A stretch of 58,469 bases of DNA from Chryseosolibacter histidinae. Lineage in GTDB: Bacteria; Bacteroidota; Bacteroidia; Cytophagales; Cyclobacteriaceae. The stretch is taken from contig NZ_JAHESF010000043.1 in NCBI RefSeq assembly GCF_018598225.1, positions 1 to 58,469 of the forward strand, written 5' to 3'. Position numbers and translations under genes: made by a program. Of this stretch, positions 1-7,879 are shown piece by piece. The notes beneath the pieces are model-generated. The model made no database searches and had not been told where the DNA came from. It saw only the letters and a program-made list of their open reading frames with translations. Each line of letters starts with the position of its first letter. The first letter of the stretch is position 1.

Positions 1-653
1 GTTTTTTGTGAATCGTAGAGCATGGCGATCATCGTGGAGAAAGCAAGCTCGTCTGTTCCGGAAACATTCAACTTAGGATTATAGGTCCGGCACACTTTCA
101 GGTCTTCCTGGTGCTCGGCATCGGTTTCGAGGTTCACAAATCCTTCGTAAGCATCTCCCCTCAACGCGGCATCTGTATGCTCAATGGAATCATAAATGGA
201 AACATCACCGTATTTTTTTACCAGGGCCCTGGACTGCCACAGCTTTTCAGCCAGCACCATGGTTTGTGTTCCCTGCACCGCCGAAGCAAAGATCATGTTG
301 TTCAGCGTATCATAGGCCTGCGGACAATTGATGGAATCGCGCAAGCCACCATCACAGGCGAAAATGATATGGAGTGCGATCACCTTCGGCTTGAACTGGT
401 TCAGCGTCATGATCTGCCTGCCGATATCACCTCTTGACAGATAGCCGATGTTCACGATCACAATGTTGGTATCGATCGGAGGGTCTTCGCGAAGCTGGGA
501 GAAAGCAATATCGAAAAGCTCCATGTCTCCGAGGGCTTTACCCAATGGATCGAACGCGTTGAACATATTCAATTGTGTGATCCCTGATAAACCCACCAGG
601 ATACCGAATGTGAACAATGTGTTCAAAAAGCAGTGGAGCCAGAATTTGCGCAT
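1..653 (-). CDS. CHASE2-domain sensor protein, 3' end missing
   Basis: The reading frame starts at an ATG at 653 and stays open to the left edge, so about 217 N-terminal residues are visible. A hydrophobic segment (residues 8-25) is followed by an extracytoplasmic domain with the CHASE2 pattern: a start resembling FDIAFSQLRE, then DTNIVIVNIG and a helix leading to FKPKVIAL. CHASE2 is a periplasmic sensing module usually coupled to membrane helices and a cyclase, kinase or other output, none of which is inside this window. The gene lies 90 nt downstream of the PP-loop ATPase gene on the same strand, but its link to the B12 operon is uncertain. The family call rests on pattern only, and the output domain is unknown. 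Confidence 0.6.
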   Translation of the reverse strand, partial: MRKFWLHCFLNTLFTFGILVGLSGITQLNMFNAFDPLGKALGDMELFDIAFSQLREDPPIDTNIVIVNIGYLSRGDIGRQIMTLNQFKPKVIALHIIFACDGGLRDSINCPQAYDTLNNMIFASAVQGTQTMVLAEKLWQSRALVKKYGDVSIYDSIEHTDAALRGDAYEGFVNLETDAEHQEDLKVCRTYNPKLNVSGTDELAFSTMIAMLYDSQK

Positions 654-743
654 GTGAGGGGGGTGATAGTCAAGTAAAAATAAAGAATTAAACCCGGATT
701 TATGAACTGCCGTCATACCCGATCCGGCCTATCACCGCACCAT

Positions 744-1463
744 TCAGGGAAGCAGATCCTGAAAAAGGAACGTGGTCTCGATTTTTACCGGTGCTCCGGA
801 GGCATCGGCCTTATGATAGGTATAGGTTTTTTTCACCACCTCGCCCGCAACATACGATGCTGGTGTTTTAAAGATCGGTCCCTGGTACACAAACGTATGG
901 AACTCTCCGTTCTCGCCACACGGATCGACCTCCTCCGGCAATTGCCTGACGAATGCATCGTCTATGGTCTTTCCCATCTGGGCTGCTGAAAAATACTTCG
1001 CGTTGGCGGCGCAGATCAGTGTTTTAAAATCCGCATGAATAAAATCTGTGATCAGCTGCCGGGTGTCCTGTTTCCAAAGCGGAAAGATCCCTTGTAATCC
1101 TGAGCTTTTTAATAATTGTTCACGGAAGATCTTGAGGTCTTCGAGGAAGATATCGCCGAATACAACGGCATGGATATGCTCACGGATGCATTGCGTATAA
1201 AAATCCGACATCAGGCGTGTATAAGCGTCATGATCCTCAGAACCCTCGAGGTAGAGTTTCTGAAGCGGCAGACCAAGCGCTTCGGCCTGTCTTTCGATCA
1301 ATGTTTCGCGAACGCCATGCATGCCTACGCGTTTTGTTTCTTCATTGATCACCGTATGAAGGCTCACAACCTCGAATTCACGGGCCTGCAGCACCTTGTA
1401 TAAAGCAAAAGCGGAGTCTTTACCTCCGCTCCAGCTTATTGTTACTTTCTTTTTTGAATCCAT
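744..1463 (-). CDS. PP-loop ATPase, diphthine-ammonia ligase (Dph6)-like family
   Basis: A 239-residue protein of the adenine nucleotide alpha-hydrolase/PP-loop superfamily. The PP-loop SWSGGKDSAFALY is at residues 9-21, and the family motif VVFGDIFLEDLK follows mid-protein. Eukaryotic and archaeal relatives amidate diphthine on EF2, a substrate bacteria lack, so the bacterial role is unknown. I chose the ATG at 1463 because it puts the PP-loop near the N-terminus as in relatives; an upstream in-frame ATG at 1502 would add 13 unlikely residues. The start lies 44 nt inside the DUF5522 gene, so the two are probably translationally coupled. The position behind a cobalamin riboswitch, BtuB-like and BtuG-like genes suggests a B12-related job, which is inference. 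Confidence 0.8.
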   Translation of the reverse strand: MDSKKKVTISWSGGKDSAFALYKVLQAREFEVVSLHTVINEETKRVGMHGVRETLIERQAEALGLPLQKLYLEGSEDHDAYTRLMSDFYTQCIREHIHAVVFGDIFLEDLKIFREQLLKSSGLQGIFPLWKQDTRQLITDFIHADFKTLICAANAKYFSAAQMGKTIDDAFVRQLPEEVDPCGENGEFHTFVYQGPIFKTPASYVAGEVVKKTYTYHKADASGAPVKIETTFLFQDLLP

Positions 1464-1602
1464 AAGGACAATGCCGGCAACCGTTTTTGCAACAATAGCC
1501 ACGCTTTAAATGGTAGGCCGCGGTAAATACCATGAAGCCATTTTCCATGTAATAAAGCTTGTCTTCGTCGTCTTGCTTTTCGTTGCCGGTATTTTCTTTC
1601 AT
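1420..1602 (-). CDS. DUF5522 small cysteine-rich protein
   Basis: A 60-residue protein whose core matches the DUF5522 family: YYMENGFMVFTAAYHLKRGY followed by CCKNGCRHCPYGF, with four cysteines and a histidine in 12 residues (about 37-48). No function is known for the family; the Cys/His cluster looks able to bind a metal, which is inference. The ATG at 1602 is one base beyond the stop of the BtuG-like gene, and the 3' end overlaps the PP-loop ATPase gene by 44 nt in another frame. It is therefore an embedded member of the B12 operon and easily missed by gene finders. An in-frame ATG at 1746 lies inside the upstream gene and is not the start. Confidence 0.85.
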   Translation of the reverse strand: MKENTGNEKQDDEDKLYYMENGFMVFTAAYHLKRGYCCKNGCRHCPYGFKKESNNKLERR

Positions 1603-1603
1603 G

Positions 1604-2659
1604 TTACTTAAAAACAAAATTGTTCGGGCCGATGCCTGCGGTGAAAGTTCCCTTGGCTGATCCGGTCGTTGAATAAGTAAACACTGTTCCATTGCCCTGG
1701 AACGCCTTCGAATCGGCAACATACAGGATATCCGTTTCAGGATCAATGCCTATGCCGTAAAATGAAACGGCTGCCGATTCTGTAAGCAGGGGTGCCGAAG
1801 GTGCTGCTGTATCCGCAGTGTTAACACGATACACAGACTTGCCTTTATAGTAGAACAGCTGGTTGCCCGCTTTGTTGATCGCCAGGTTATCTGAAACATT
1901 TGTGTTGAGCTCGATGGTCTTGCTCACGGTGTTTGTGGCTGCATCGATCTGCACGAGCCTGCCGTTGTTCAAAGGATTGTAGTTGGCATCAGATCCGCCG
2001 CCGCAGATCACCCAGAGTTTGTTCTGGCTGTCTTTTACAAAAACGCCGGGTGAATCACCAACTTCCAGGGTCTGCACTACCTGGAGCGTAGCAGGATTGA
2101 TCACCGAAACAGTGTTGGTAAAATTATTGGAAACAAAAAGTTTACCATTGGCTTCTGCGATACCCTCAGCGCCATAGTCGGTAACAATGGTTCCGGTAAC
2201 AGTGTGGCTATCCAGATCCACAACCGAGACACGGCCCTTGTCTACGAAGCTTACCCATTCAGTCACGTATCCTTTGTTTCCAACAGTTATGAAGTAACGG
2301 GGAAGTTTGAGATCAGACAATGTGTAGCTCGCTTCAAAAGTATTGGCATCGACAACTTCCACTTTGTTGCTGTTGTTCACCACAACGTAGGCCATATCTC
2401 CCTTCACGGTCATAGACTGCACTACATCGCCCAGTATCCTGCCGGCATTCACGGCGCCGAAGAGATCGTTGCTGACCTCACCACTCGAGCGGTTGATAAA
2501 TGTGACAGAGCCGTCGGCATGCAAAAAGTTTCCTTCGTTCACAACGAAGACTCCATCTTCATAGGCGCCTTTGGGTGCGTTATCTTCATCGTCGCATGAG
2601 GCAATGGTAAACGACATCGCGGCCAGCAACGCAAACAAAAAAAATCTCGTGTTTTTCAT
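1604..2659 (-). CDS. BtuG-like surface beta-propeller lipoprotein (YncE/DUF5074 family)
   Basis: A 351-residue lipoprotein. The ATG at 2659 gives a signal peptide with lipobox IASC (Cys22), followed by the acidic run DDED. In Bacteroidota an acidic stretch right after the lipid-bearing Cys favours export to the outer face of the outer membrane. The mature part is a run of about 45-residue beta-propeller blades (VYVVNNSNKVEVVD-like; KLFVSNNFTNTVSVINPATLQVV) like YncE and DUF5074 proteins. In Bacteroides the related BtuG proteins bind cobalamin at the cell surface and sit on BtuB. Its place directly after a BtuB-like receptor and a cobalamin riboswitch supports the same role here. An in-frame ATG at 2725 lies inside the BtuB gene and gives no signal peptide. 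Function by homology of fold and context; ligand not proven. Confidence 0.8.
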   Translation of the reverse strand: MKNTRFFLFALLAAMSFTIASCDDEDNAPKGAYEDGVFVVNEGNFLHADGSVTFINRSSGEVSNDLFGAVNAGRILGDVVQSMTVKGDMAYVVVNNSNKVEVVDANTFEASYTLSDLKLPRYFITVGNKGYVTEWVSFVDKGRVSVVDLDSHTVTGTIVTDYGAEGIAEANGKLFVSNNFTNTVSVINPATLQVVQTLEVGDSPGVFVKDSQNKLWVICGGGSDANYNPLNNGRLVQIDAATNTVSKTIELNTNVSDNLAINKAGNQLFYYKGKSVYRVNTADTAAPSAPLLTESAAVSFYGIGIDPETDILYVADSKAFQGNGTVFTYSTTGSAKGTFTAGIGPNNFVFK

Positions 2660-2675
2660 AGGGGATATATAGGTG

Positions 2676-4604
2676 TTAAAAATTGAATAAAAGACTGATG
2701 GCATAATTCCTTCCTGGCATGGCATGGTTCTTCAGGTTCTCGTAGTACACATCTGCGAGGTTCTTCGCGTCGATCTTTGCTTCTGCCGACCATTTGCCGA
2801 AGGTTTGTTTTTTACCGACGGAGAGATCGAGGAGTCCGTAGGCTTTCAGGGCCTGGTAATCTACATTGTCCAGGTTGCTGTGACGCAAACCCGTGTACTG
2901 ATAACGGATCTCGAGCTTCCAGTTCGAATGAGCTGACATTGACGCGAAGGCATTGGCGCTGTGCAGCGGCACATAGGGCAGCTGGTTGTTATTCTGGTCT
3001 GCCGATATGCCTTTTTTATTGAGCGATTGTGTGAGGCTGTACGAAGCTCCTCCGGCCACCTTCACACGTTGCGACACATTTTCTGCGCGCAATGAAAGTT
3101 CAGTGCCTCGTACATTCACTTTTTGAAGATTGGAGGGCGTCCACGTTCCAATGGGCCAAAGATCATCGTTAACAGCAGGCATCCACACGATCATCTCATC
3201 TATCCACGACTGATAGTAGGTAGCATCGATCTTGACCATGGCATTTCTGAATTTCTCAGACCACATGACGCCACCTTCAGCGTGAACGGCCTTCTCAGGT
3301 TTGATGAGCGGATTGCCTCCGGGAATATAGTAGCGCTCGTTGAAGGTTGGCACCCTGAATCCCCGCGACGACAACGCACGAACAGTGAGTTGGCTTTTCT
3401 CCGTCTTACGCAGGTGTACTTCTGTTCCCACAGAGGGCGAGAGCGGGGCATAATGCTGGTCGAAAAATGACTGACGAATGTTAACATTAATGGTCCACGG
3501 AGCCGCTATCGCATACCGGTAAGAAGCAAAGGCATCGTAACGCGATTCGCCGAGATGATCGTATTCTACTGATGTTGCTGAATAATGATTGTAGTTGATG
3601 CCAAAACGCAGGTTGCTGCGGGCGCCGAGTGGCTTGTCTGCATTCGCCTGAATCGCGAGCAGGCCGGTGCGCACGGTGCTTGGCTCATCATCCGTATACT
3701 CCTGATTGGCTGATACATATGCCGCGGTTGCATGGATCACTGCCCACGCAGCATCGTTGTTATAATTAAGCGCAGCACGGAGATTACGATCCTCGATGGT
3801 TTCATTCGCCAGATCGTTGGTGACGGCGGGTTGGATCTCGCGGAAGTTGTCGGTATACATCAGCTCCGCTGAGAGTGTCTGCCTCGCCGAGAGTTTGACG
3901 TACACCTGCTGATCGAAACCGGTATTGGTAACCGATGCATGAGACTGTTTTTTACGATGGCCTATCGCGGGCGCATCGTAAGAAAAATCGTTGCGGATAT
4001 AGGCGCGATAAACTTTTGTACGAAAATGCAATCGCTCATTTCCGTACGACGCTTTTATTCCGGTGGCCGACCTTCCGAAGCTCCCAACCTGTTGATAGAG
4101 TCCTGCATGAAAAGTTTTTCCGAACACAGGAGCAGCTTGTCCCATCATCACACTTCCACCAATAGCATCGCTGCCATAGAGTGAACTGGCCGTGCCATAA
4201 TGCAGGGTGGCTTCATCGAAGAGAAAGAGCGGGATGAGCGAAAAATCTGTTTGACCGAGCGTAGGTGAATTTATATTGACGCCATTCCACAGCACGGCTG
4301 TCTGCGAAGCGTTGGTGCCACGCAATGAGATAGTGGTGAGCTGGCCGTTGCCATATGTTTTCAGGTAAAGCGATGCTTCGCCAATGAGCCCGTCGGCCAG
4401 TGTAGACACATTTTCACCCGAGACGATCCTCTGTACTTTCGCTCCGGTAGCGTAAGACGTAACAGGCAGGCCGTACACCACCACCTCTTTGAGGTAAGTA
4501 GTATCTCTCTCCTGCGCGAACGCCACGGACGCCGCCAGGCAAAGGCCGGCAAGCCATAAAAATGATCTCATCACTTTGAATAGAAGATGTTTAACTTCAT
4601 TCAA
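2676..4604 (-). CDS. btuB: TonB-dependent outer-membrane receptor, BtuB-like
   Basis: A 642-residue TonB-dependent receptor predicted to carry cobalamin across the outer membrane. After the signal peptide (ending near VAFAQ), a TonB-box-like start (LKEVVVYG) leads into a plug domain with SLRGTNASQTAVLWNGVNIN and LYGSDAIGGSV. It then continues as a 22-strand-type barrel ending in ...YAISLLFNF with the terminal aromatic residue typical of outer-membrane proteins. The ATG at 4571 would also give a good signal peptide (MRSFLWLAGL...) and may be the true start. The gene lies about 95 nt downstream of the B12 box of the riboswitch, and 16 nt separate it from the BtuG-like gene. The B12 substrate is inferred from the riboswitch and neighbours. 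Confidence 0.85.
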   Translation of the reverse strand: MNEVKHLLFKVMRSFLWLAGLCLAASVAFAQERDTTYLKEVVVYGLPVTSYATGAKVQRIVSGENVSTLADGLIGEASLYLKTYGNGQLTTISLRGTNASQTAVLWNGVNINSPTLGQTDFSLIPLFLFDEATLHYGTASSLYGSDAIGGSVMMGQAAPVFGKTFHAGLYQQVGSFGRSATGIKASYGNERLHFRTKVYRAYIRNDFSYDAPAIGHRKKQSHASVTNTGFDQQVYVKLSARQTLSAELMYTDNFREIQPAVTNDLANETIEDRNLRAALNYNNDAAWAVIHATAAYVSANQEYTDDEPSTVRTGLLAIQANADKPLGARSNLRFGINYNHYSATSVEYDHLGESRYDAFASYRYAIAAPWTINVNIRQSFFDQHYAPLSPSVGTEVHLRKTEKSQLTVRALSSRGFRVPTFNERYYIPGGNPLIKPEKAVHAEGGVMWSEKFRNAMVKIDATYYQSWIDEMIVWMPAVNDDLWPIGTWTPSNLQKVNVRGTELSLRAENVSQRVKVAGGASYSLTQSLNKKGISADQNNNQLPYVPLHSANAFASMSAHSNWKLEIRYQYTGLRHSNLDNVDYQALKAYGLLDLSVGKKQTFGKWSAEAKIDAKNLADVYYENLKNHAMPGRNYAISLLFNF

Positions 4605-4689
4605 AGCCTGCGTTAAAAGTGATGTGTAGCGAGATGCCGAAGGATCAGACTACAACCTCAGCCTTTCACCCGAAAGCTCTGATTACCTA

Positions 4690-4935
4690 AAGGATATAAG
4701 GCAGGTCTCCTGGCTCTCCACATTGCTGGCGCCTTCCCATACGCCCCGGTAATTTTTCCGGCGACGAAACAGTGGCATTAAGATGGCCAGCAACAAAACG
4801 TGGATCACAGTTGCGGGGACAGCTCCGGAATCTCTGATGCAATTCAGGTTCACCGGTATTCCCTTTTAATTCTCTGCCAGATGACCCGGCAGAAAAACCG
4901 TATTTCCGGGAACAAACATAAGCTACCGGGTGCTC
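4690..4935 (-). promoter_or_regulatory. Cobalamin riboswitch
   Basis: Read on the minus strand, the conserved core elements appear in order: GGGTGCTC-like 5' helix (about 4925), AAAAGGGAA (around 4865), CCGGTGAA (around 4855), the core GAGCTGTCCCCGCAACTGT (around 4812-4830), and the B12 box AGCCAGGAGACCTGCC at 4700-4715. These define the adenosyl/methyl-cobalamin aptamer class. It lies in the leader of the BtuB-like gene and should switch the operon off when B12 is plentiful. Outer limits are approximate. Confidence 0.95.
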
Positions 4936-4986
4936 AAATACAAGAAGTGTGAGACAACGTATTTATTACTTCGATTTAAGGGTTGA

Positions 4987-5098
4987 GTCGACGGTCCACC
5001 GTCCACAGCAGGAGTGCAAAGTCGTCGGACCACTGACTTGCGCGCAGGTCAGTGCGCAGTGGTCTGACGACTACCTCCCTCGGCCGTGGACCGTCGAC
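4987..5098. repeat. Nested imperfect inverted repeat (two-layer hairpin)
   Basis: An outer pair of perfect 13-bp arms (4987-4999 and 5086-5098) encloses an inner pair of 15-bp arms (5021-5035 and 5057-5071, one mismatch). The centre contains TGCGCGCA. The words GTCCAC/GTGGAC recur several times on the flanks, and the right side continues to 5118. It fills the gap between the B12 riboswitch and the divergent btuF-like gene. A related word string occurs at 24783-24817. Confidence 0.85.
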
Positions 5099-5132
5099 GG
5101 TGGACTGTGGACTATTTACTATTATTGCGTTC

Positions 5133-6272
5133 ATGAAACACTTCTCCATTCCTCTTCTGCTCATGCTGCTCTGCCTGGGTTGCAAACAAAAAGACACAGC
5201 GCAATCCGCAGTTTCAACACCCGGCCCGACATCACTAAACCTGCGGTATGCTGAAGGTTTTAAGATGTCGCTGCTCGGCAACAGCAAACTGGTGGAGGTT
5301 ACATATCCTTATCAGGGCGCCACATCGGGTTACAAATACCTGCTGGTGCCGCGTGGCGAAGCTGTACCTGAGCACGAGCCTGATACGCGGGTGATCTTTA
5401 TTCCACTGCGCAGCATCGTTTGCACGTCCACCACACACATTCCGCTGCTGGATTACCTGGACGAGACCGACAAGCTCGTAGGATTCCCTACCACCGACTA
5501 CATCAGCTCTGAAAAAATGCGCAAGCGGATCGATGAAGGAAAGATCCAGGAGCTTGGCATCGATAAAGGATTGAATCTTGAACGACTTGCATCGCTCAAA
5601 CCCGACGTGGTGATGGGCTACACCCTGAGCAGCGATTACGGCCAGCTGAAGAAAGTAGAAGATCTTGGTGTGCCCGTGATCGTCAACGCCGAGTACCTTG
5701 AAAAACATCCGTTGGGAAGAGCCGAGTGGATCAAGTTCATGGCGATGTTCTTCAACAGGGAGAAGATGGCGGACTCTCTTTTCGTGGAGATTGAAAAAAA
5801 TTATCTGGAGACACAAGCGTATGCCGACACCACCAAACGAAAGCCAACTGTTCTCAGTGGTATTGTGTATGGCGATGCGTGGTTCCTTCCCGGTGGCCAG
5901 AACTATGCTTCGAAGCTGCTCAAGGACGCCGGCTGCAACTACCTGTGGGGAGAAGATCCATCACACGGGTATCTCGAGCTCAGCTTCGAATCGATCTACG
6001 AAAAAGCACGGAATGCCGACCTCTGGATCGGCGTGGCAACGTTCAGCTCACTCGAAGAGCTGAAGATGAAAGATCATCGCTATGCGAAGTTCAAGGCGTT
6101 CCAGCAAAAGCAGGTATACACTTACGATGCCCGCAAGGGTGCCAAGGGAGGAAGTGAATTTATGGAGCTGGGCTATCTGAGACCCGATATTATTTTGAAA
6201 GACCTTGTGAAGATCGCGCACCCGGAATTACTCCCGGACTACACGCTCTATTTTCACAAGAAACTGGAATAA
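5133..6272 (+). CDS. BtuF-like periplasmic substrate-binding lipoprotein
   Basis: A 379-residue ABC-transporter binding protein of the BtuF/FhuD (PF01497) type. The ATG at 5133 gives a lipoprotein signal with lipobox CLGC (Cys17). The first lobe has SIVCTSTTHIPLLDYL and DKLVGFPTTDY, then ASLKPDVVMGY, a long connecting helix, and the second lobe with EDPSHGYLELSFESIYEKARNADLWIG. The residues after Cys17 (KQKD) lack the acidic surface-export run seen in the BtuG-like protein, so a periplasmic location is likely. Divergence from the riboswitch operon makes B12 the probable ligand; iron-siderophore or heme remain possible. No permease or ATPase gene is inside the window. The riboswitch is on the other strand and does not control this gene. 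Confidence 0.8.
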   Translation: MKHFSIPLLLMLLCLGCKQKDTAQSAVSTPGPTSLNLRYAEGFKMSLLGNSKLVEVTYPYQGATSGYKYLLVPRGEAVPEHEPDTRVIFIPLRSIVCTSTTHIPLLDYLDETDKLVGFPTTDYISSEKMRKRIDEGKIQELGIDKGLNLERLASLKPDVVMGYTLSSDYGQLKKVEDLGVPVIVNAEYLEKHPLGRAEWIKFMAMFFNREKMADSLFVEIEKNYLETQAYADTTKRKPTVLSGIVYGDAWFLPGGQNYASKLLKDAGCNYLWGEDPSHGYLELSFESIYEKARNADLWIGVATFSSLEELKMKDHRYAKFKAFQQKQVYTYDARKGAKGGSEFMELGYLRPDIILKDLVKIAHPELLPDYTLYFHKKLE

Positions 6273-6274
6273 GG

Positions 6275-6357
6275 AAAAGAATATAGCATTAGGAGTTAGA
6301 ATTAGCATAGGGAACCCAGCATCATTCTACATGCTAAATTCTATATTCTAAATTCTT
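6275..6357. terminator. Long imperfect hairpin between convergent genes
   Basis: AT-rich words such as GAATATAG, ATTAG and AATTAGCAT on the left recur inverted on the right (ATGCTAAATTCTATATTCT), with a loop near 6312-6330. It sits between the convergent btuF-like and rhodanese genes and could end transcription from both sides. One of the family of word-repeat spacers in this window. Confidence 0.55.
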
Positions 6358-6359
6358 CT

Positions 6360-7736
6360 TTACACTGGTACCTCTTCGCTTACGATCGGCAAGCCTGCTT
6401 TCTGCATGGCACCGAAGCCTCCGTAAACATTGATCAGGTTGCTGAATCCTTTGTTCTTCATGATGGAGATAGCCGTCATCGAACGATAGCCACCGCCACA
6501 GTGAACGATAAAGGGTTTGCTCTTATCGAGGGTTTCGAGGTTGTTCGGGAATTCGGACAACGGCAGGAACGAGGCATCTTTCAAATGGCTGATGTTCCAT
6601 TCACCATGTTTGCGCACGTCGAGCACGGCAACATCACTGTTCGTTGCATCTTTCATCTCATCTGCCGTAATGCTCTTCACGGTCTCGGGTTTCTCATCCC
6701 ACGCGGCTACACCACCGGCGAGGTATCCGATCACGTTCTCGTAACCAACGCGGGCCAGACGAAGCACCGACTCCTGCTCCTTACCTGCTTCGGTGACCAA
6801 CACCAGTTTTTTATTGATATCGATCAGGGTGCCCACCCAAACGGCAAACTGTCCGTTGAGGCCTATGTTGATCGCGCCGGGAATGAATCCTTTTTCAAAA
6901 TCATCGGCGGTGCGGGTATCGAGAATGATGGCGCCTTCTTTCACGGCCTTCCTGAACTGATCAACCGATAAAGGTTTTGTGTTCTCACTGATGATCCTTT
7001 CAAGCGGATCATAACCTTCTTTGTTGATCCGTGCATCCTCATAAAAATACTGGGGAGGAGGAAGAATACCTTCGGTCACTTTTTCGATGAACGCGTCCTT
7101 GCTCATATCTTTCAGCGCGTAGTTCAGCTTCTTCTGTTCGCCGATGGTGGAGAAAGTTTCCTTGCCGATATTTTTTCCGCAGGCTGAGCCAGGTCCGTGG
7201 GCGGGATAAACGATCACATCGTCAGGCAGGGTCTTGATCTTTTTGTTGAGCGATTCATAAAGCATGCCAGCCAGCTCTTCCTGGCTCATCACACCATCGA
7301 GCAGGTCGGGTCTTCCCACGTCGCCCACAAACAAAGTATCGCCCGTAAAGATGGCGTGCTCTTTTCCATTCTCATCGATCAGCAGGTAGCACGAAGATTC
7401 AGGTGTATGTCCGGGAGTATGAAGCACTCTTATTTTTACTTTTCCCAGCACAAACTCCTCACCATCCTTCGCGTTGTAGACCTTGTATTGGGTTTGGGCA
7501 TGAGGTCCGTAGACAATGGGTGCATTCACTTTGCGTGAAAGGTCGATATGGCCCGATACAAAATCGGCATGGAAGTGGGTTTCGAAAACATATTTGATGC
7601 TGGCACCCCTTTTTTCTGCCAGTGCCGTATAAGGTTCAGTCTCCCGCAAAGGATCGATGATCGCCGCCTGGCCTTCGGATTCGATGTAATAGGCTGCTTC
7701 TGCCAGACAGTTTGTATAAAGTTGTTCAATGTACAT
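6360..7736 (-). CDS. Persulfide dioxygenase-like MBL-fold protein with two rhodanese domains
   Basis: A 458-residue fusion. Residues 1-240 are a metallo-beta-lactamase-fold domain with the metal motif THFHADFVSGH (about 52-62), HTPGHTPESSCY and YPAHGPGS, as in ETHE1-type persulfide dioxygenases, which oxidise glutathione or other persulfides to sulfite. Two rhodanese domains follow. The first (about 258-350) has no active cysteine, with TEAGKE at the loop position. The second (about 360-450) has the loop HCGGGYRS with Cys413. Expected to be cytoplasmic and active in sulfide or persulfide detoxification, perhaps handing sulfane sulfur between domains. It is transcribed alone, convergent with btuF-like and divergent from the WG-repeat gene. 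Confidence 0.88.
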   Translation of the reverse strand: MYIEQLYTNCLAEAAYYIESEGQAAIIDPLRETEPYTALAEKRGASIKYVFETHFHADFVSGHIDLSRKVNAPIVYGPHAQTQYKVYNAKDGEEFVLGKVKIRVLHTPGHTPESSCYLLIDENGKEHAIFTGDTLFVGDVGRPDLLDGVMSQEELAGMLYESLNKKIKTLPDDVIVYPAHGPGSACGKNIGKETFSTIGEQKKLNYALKDMSKDAFIEKVTEGILPPPQYFYEDARINKEGYDPLERIISENTKPLSVDQFRKAVKEGAIILDTRTADDFEKGFIPGAINIGLNGQFAVWVGTLIDINKKLVLVTEAGKEQESVLRLARVGYENVIGYLAGGVAAWDEKPETVKSITADEMKDATNSDVAVLDVRKHGEWNISHLKDASFLPLSEFPNNLETLDKSKPFIVHCGGGYRSMTAISIMKNKGFSNLINVYGGFGAMQKAGLPIVSEEVPV

Positions 7737-7864
7737 TTTATCGGATTTTGGGGTGACCGGACCGGCGGCCGGATGAAGAACACCGGTTGTCGATTCGGGT
7801 ACTACGTTTGTCTTAAAAACACCACAAATTTTATAAAAATTCTCAGGATTTCATGAAGTGAATG

Positions 7865-7872
7865 TAACTTTG
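7865..7872 (+). promoter_or_regulatory. Bacteroidota -7 promoter box
   Basis: TAACTTTG matches the TAnnTTTG consensus. It ends 7 nt before the ATG at 7880, so the transcript would have almost no leader. No clear -33 TTG was seen. Confidence 0.5.
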
Positions 7873-7879
7873 CTTTCCG

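Noticed and set aside
1116-1403. Plus-strand open frame opposite the PP-loop ATPase
   Set aside because: Shadow of the ATPase gene; no recognisable protein features.
1420-1463. Frameshift joining DUF5522 and the PP-loop ATPase
   Set aside because: Both frames are complete with own starts and family-length products; a coupled overlap is the simpler reading.
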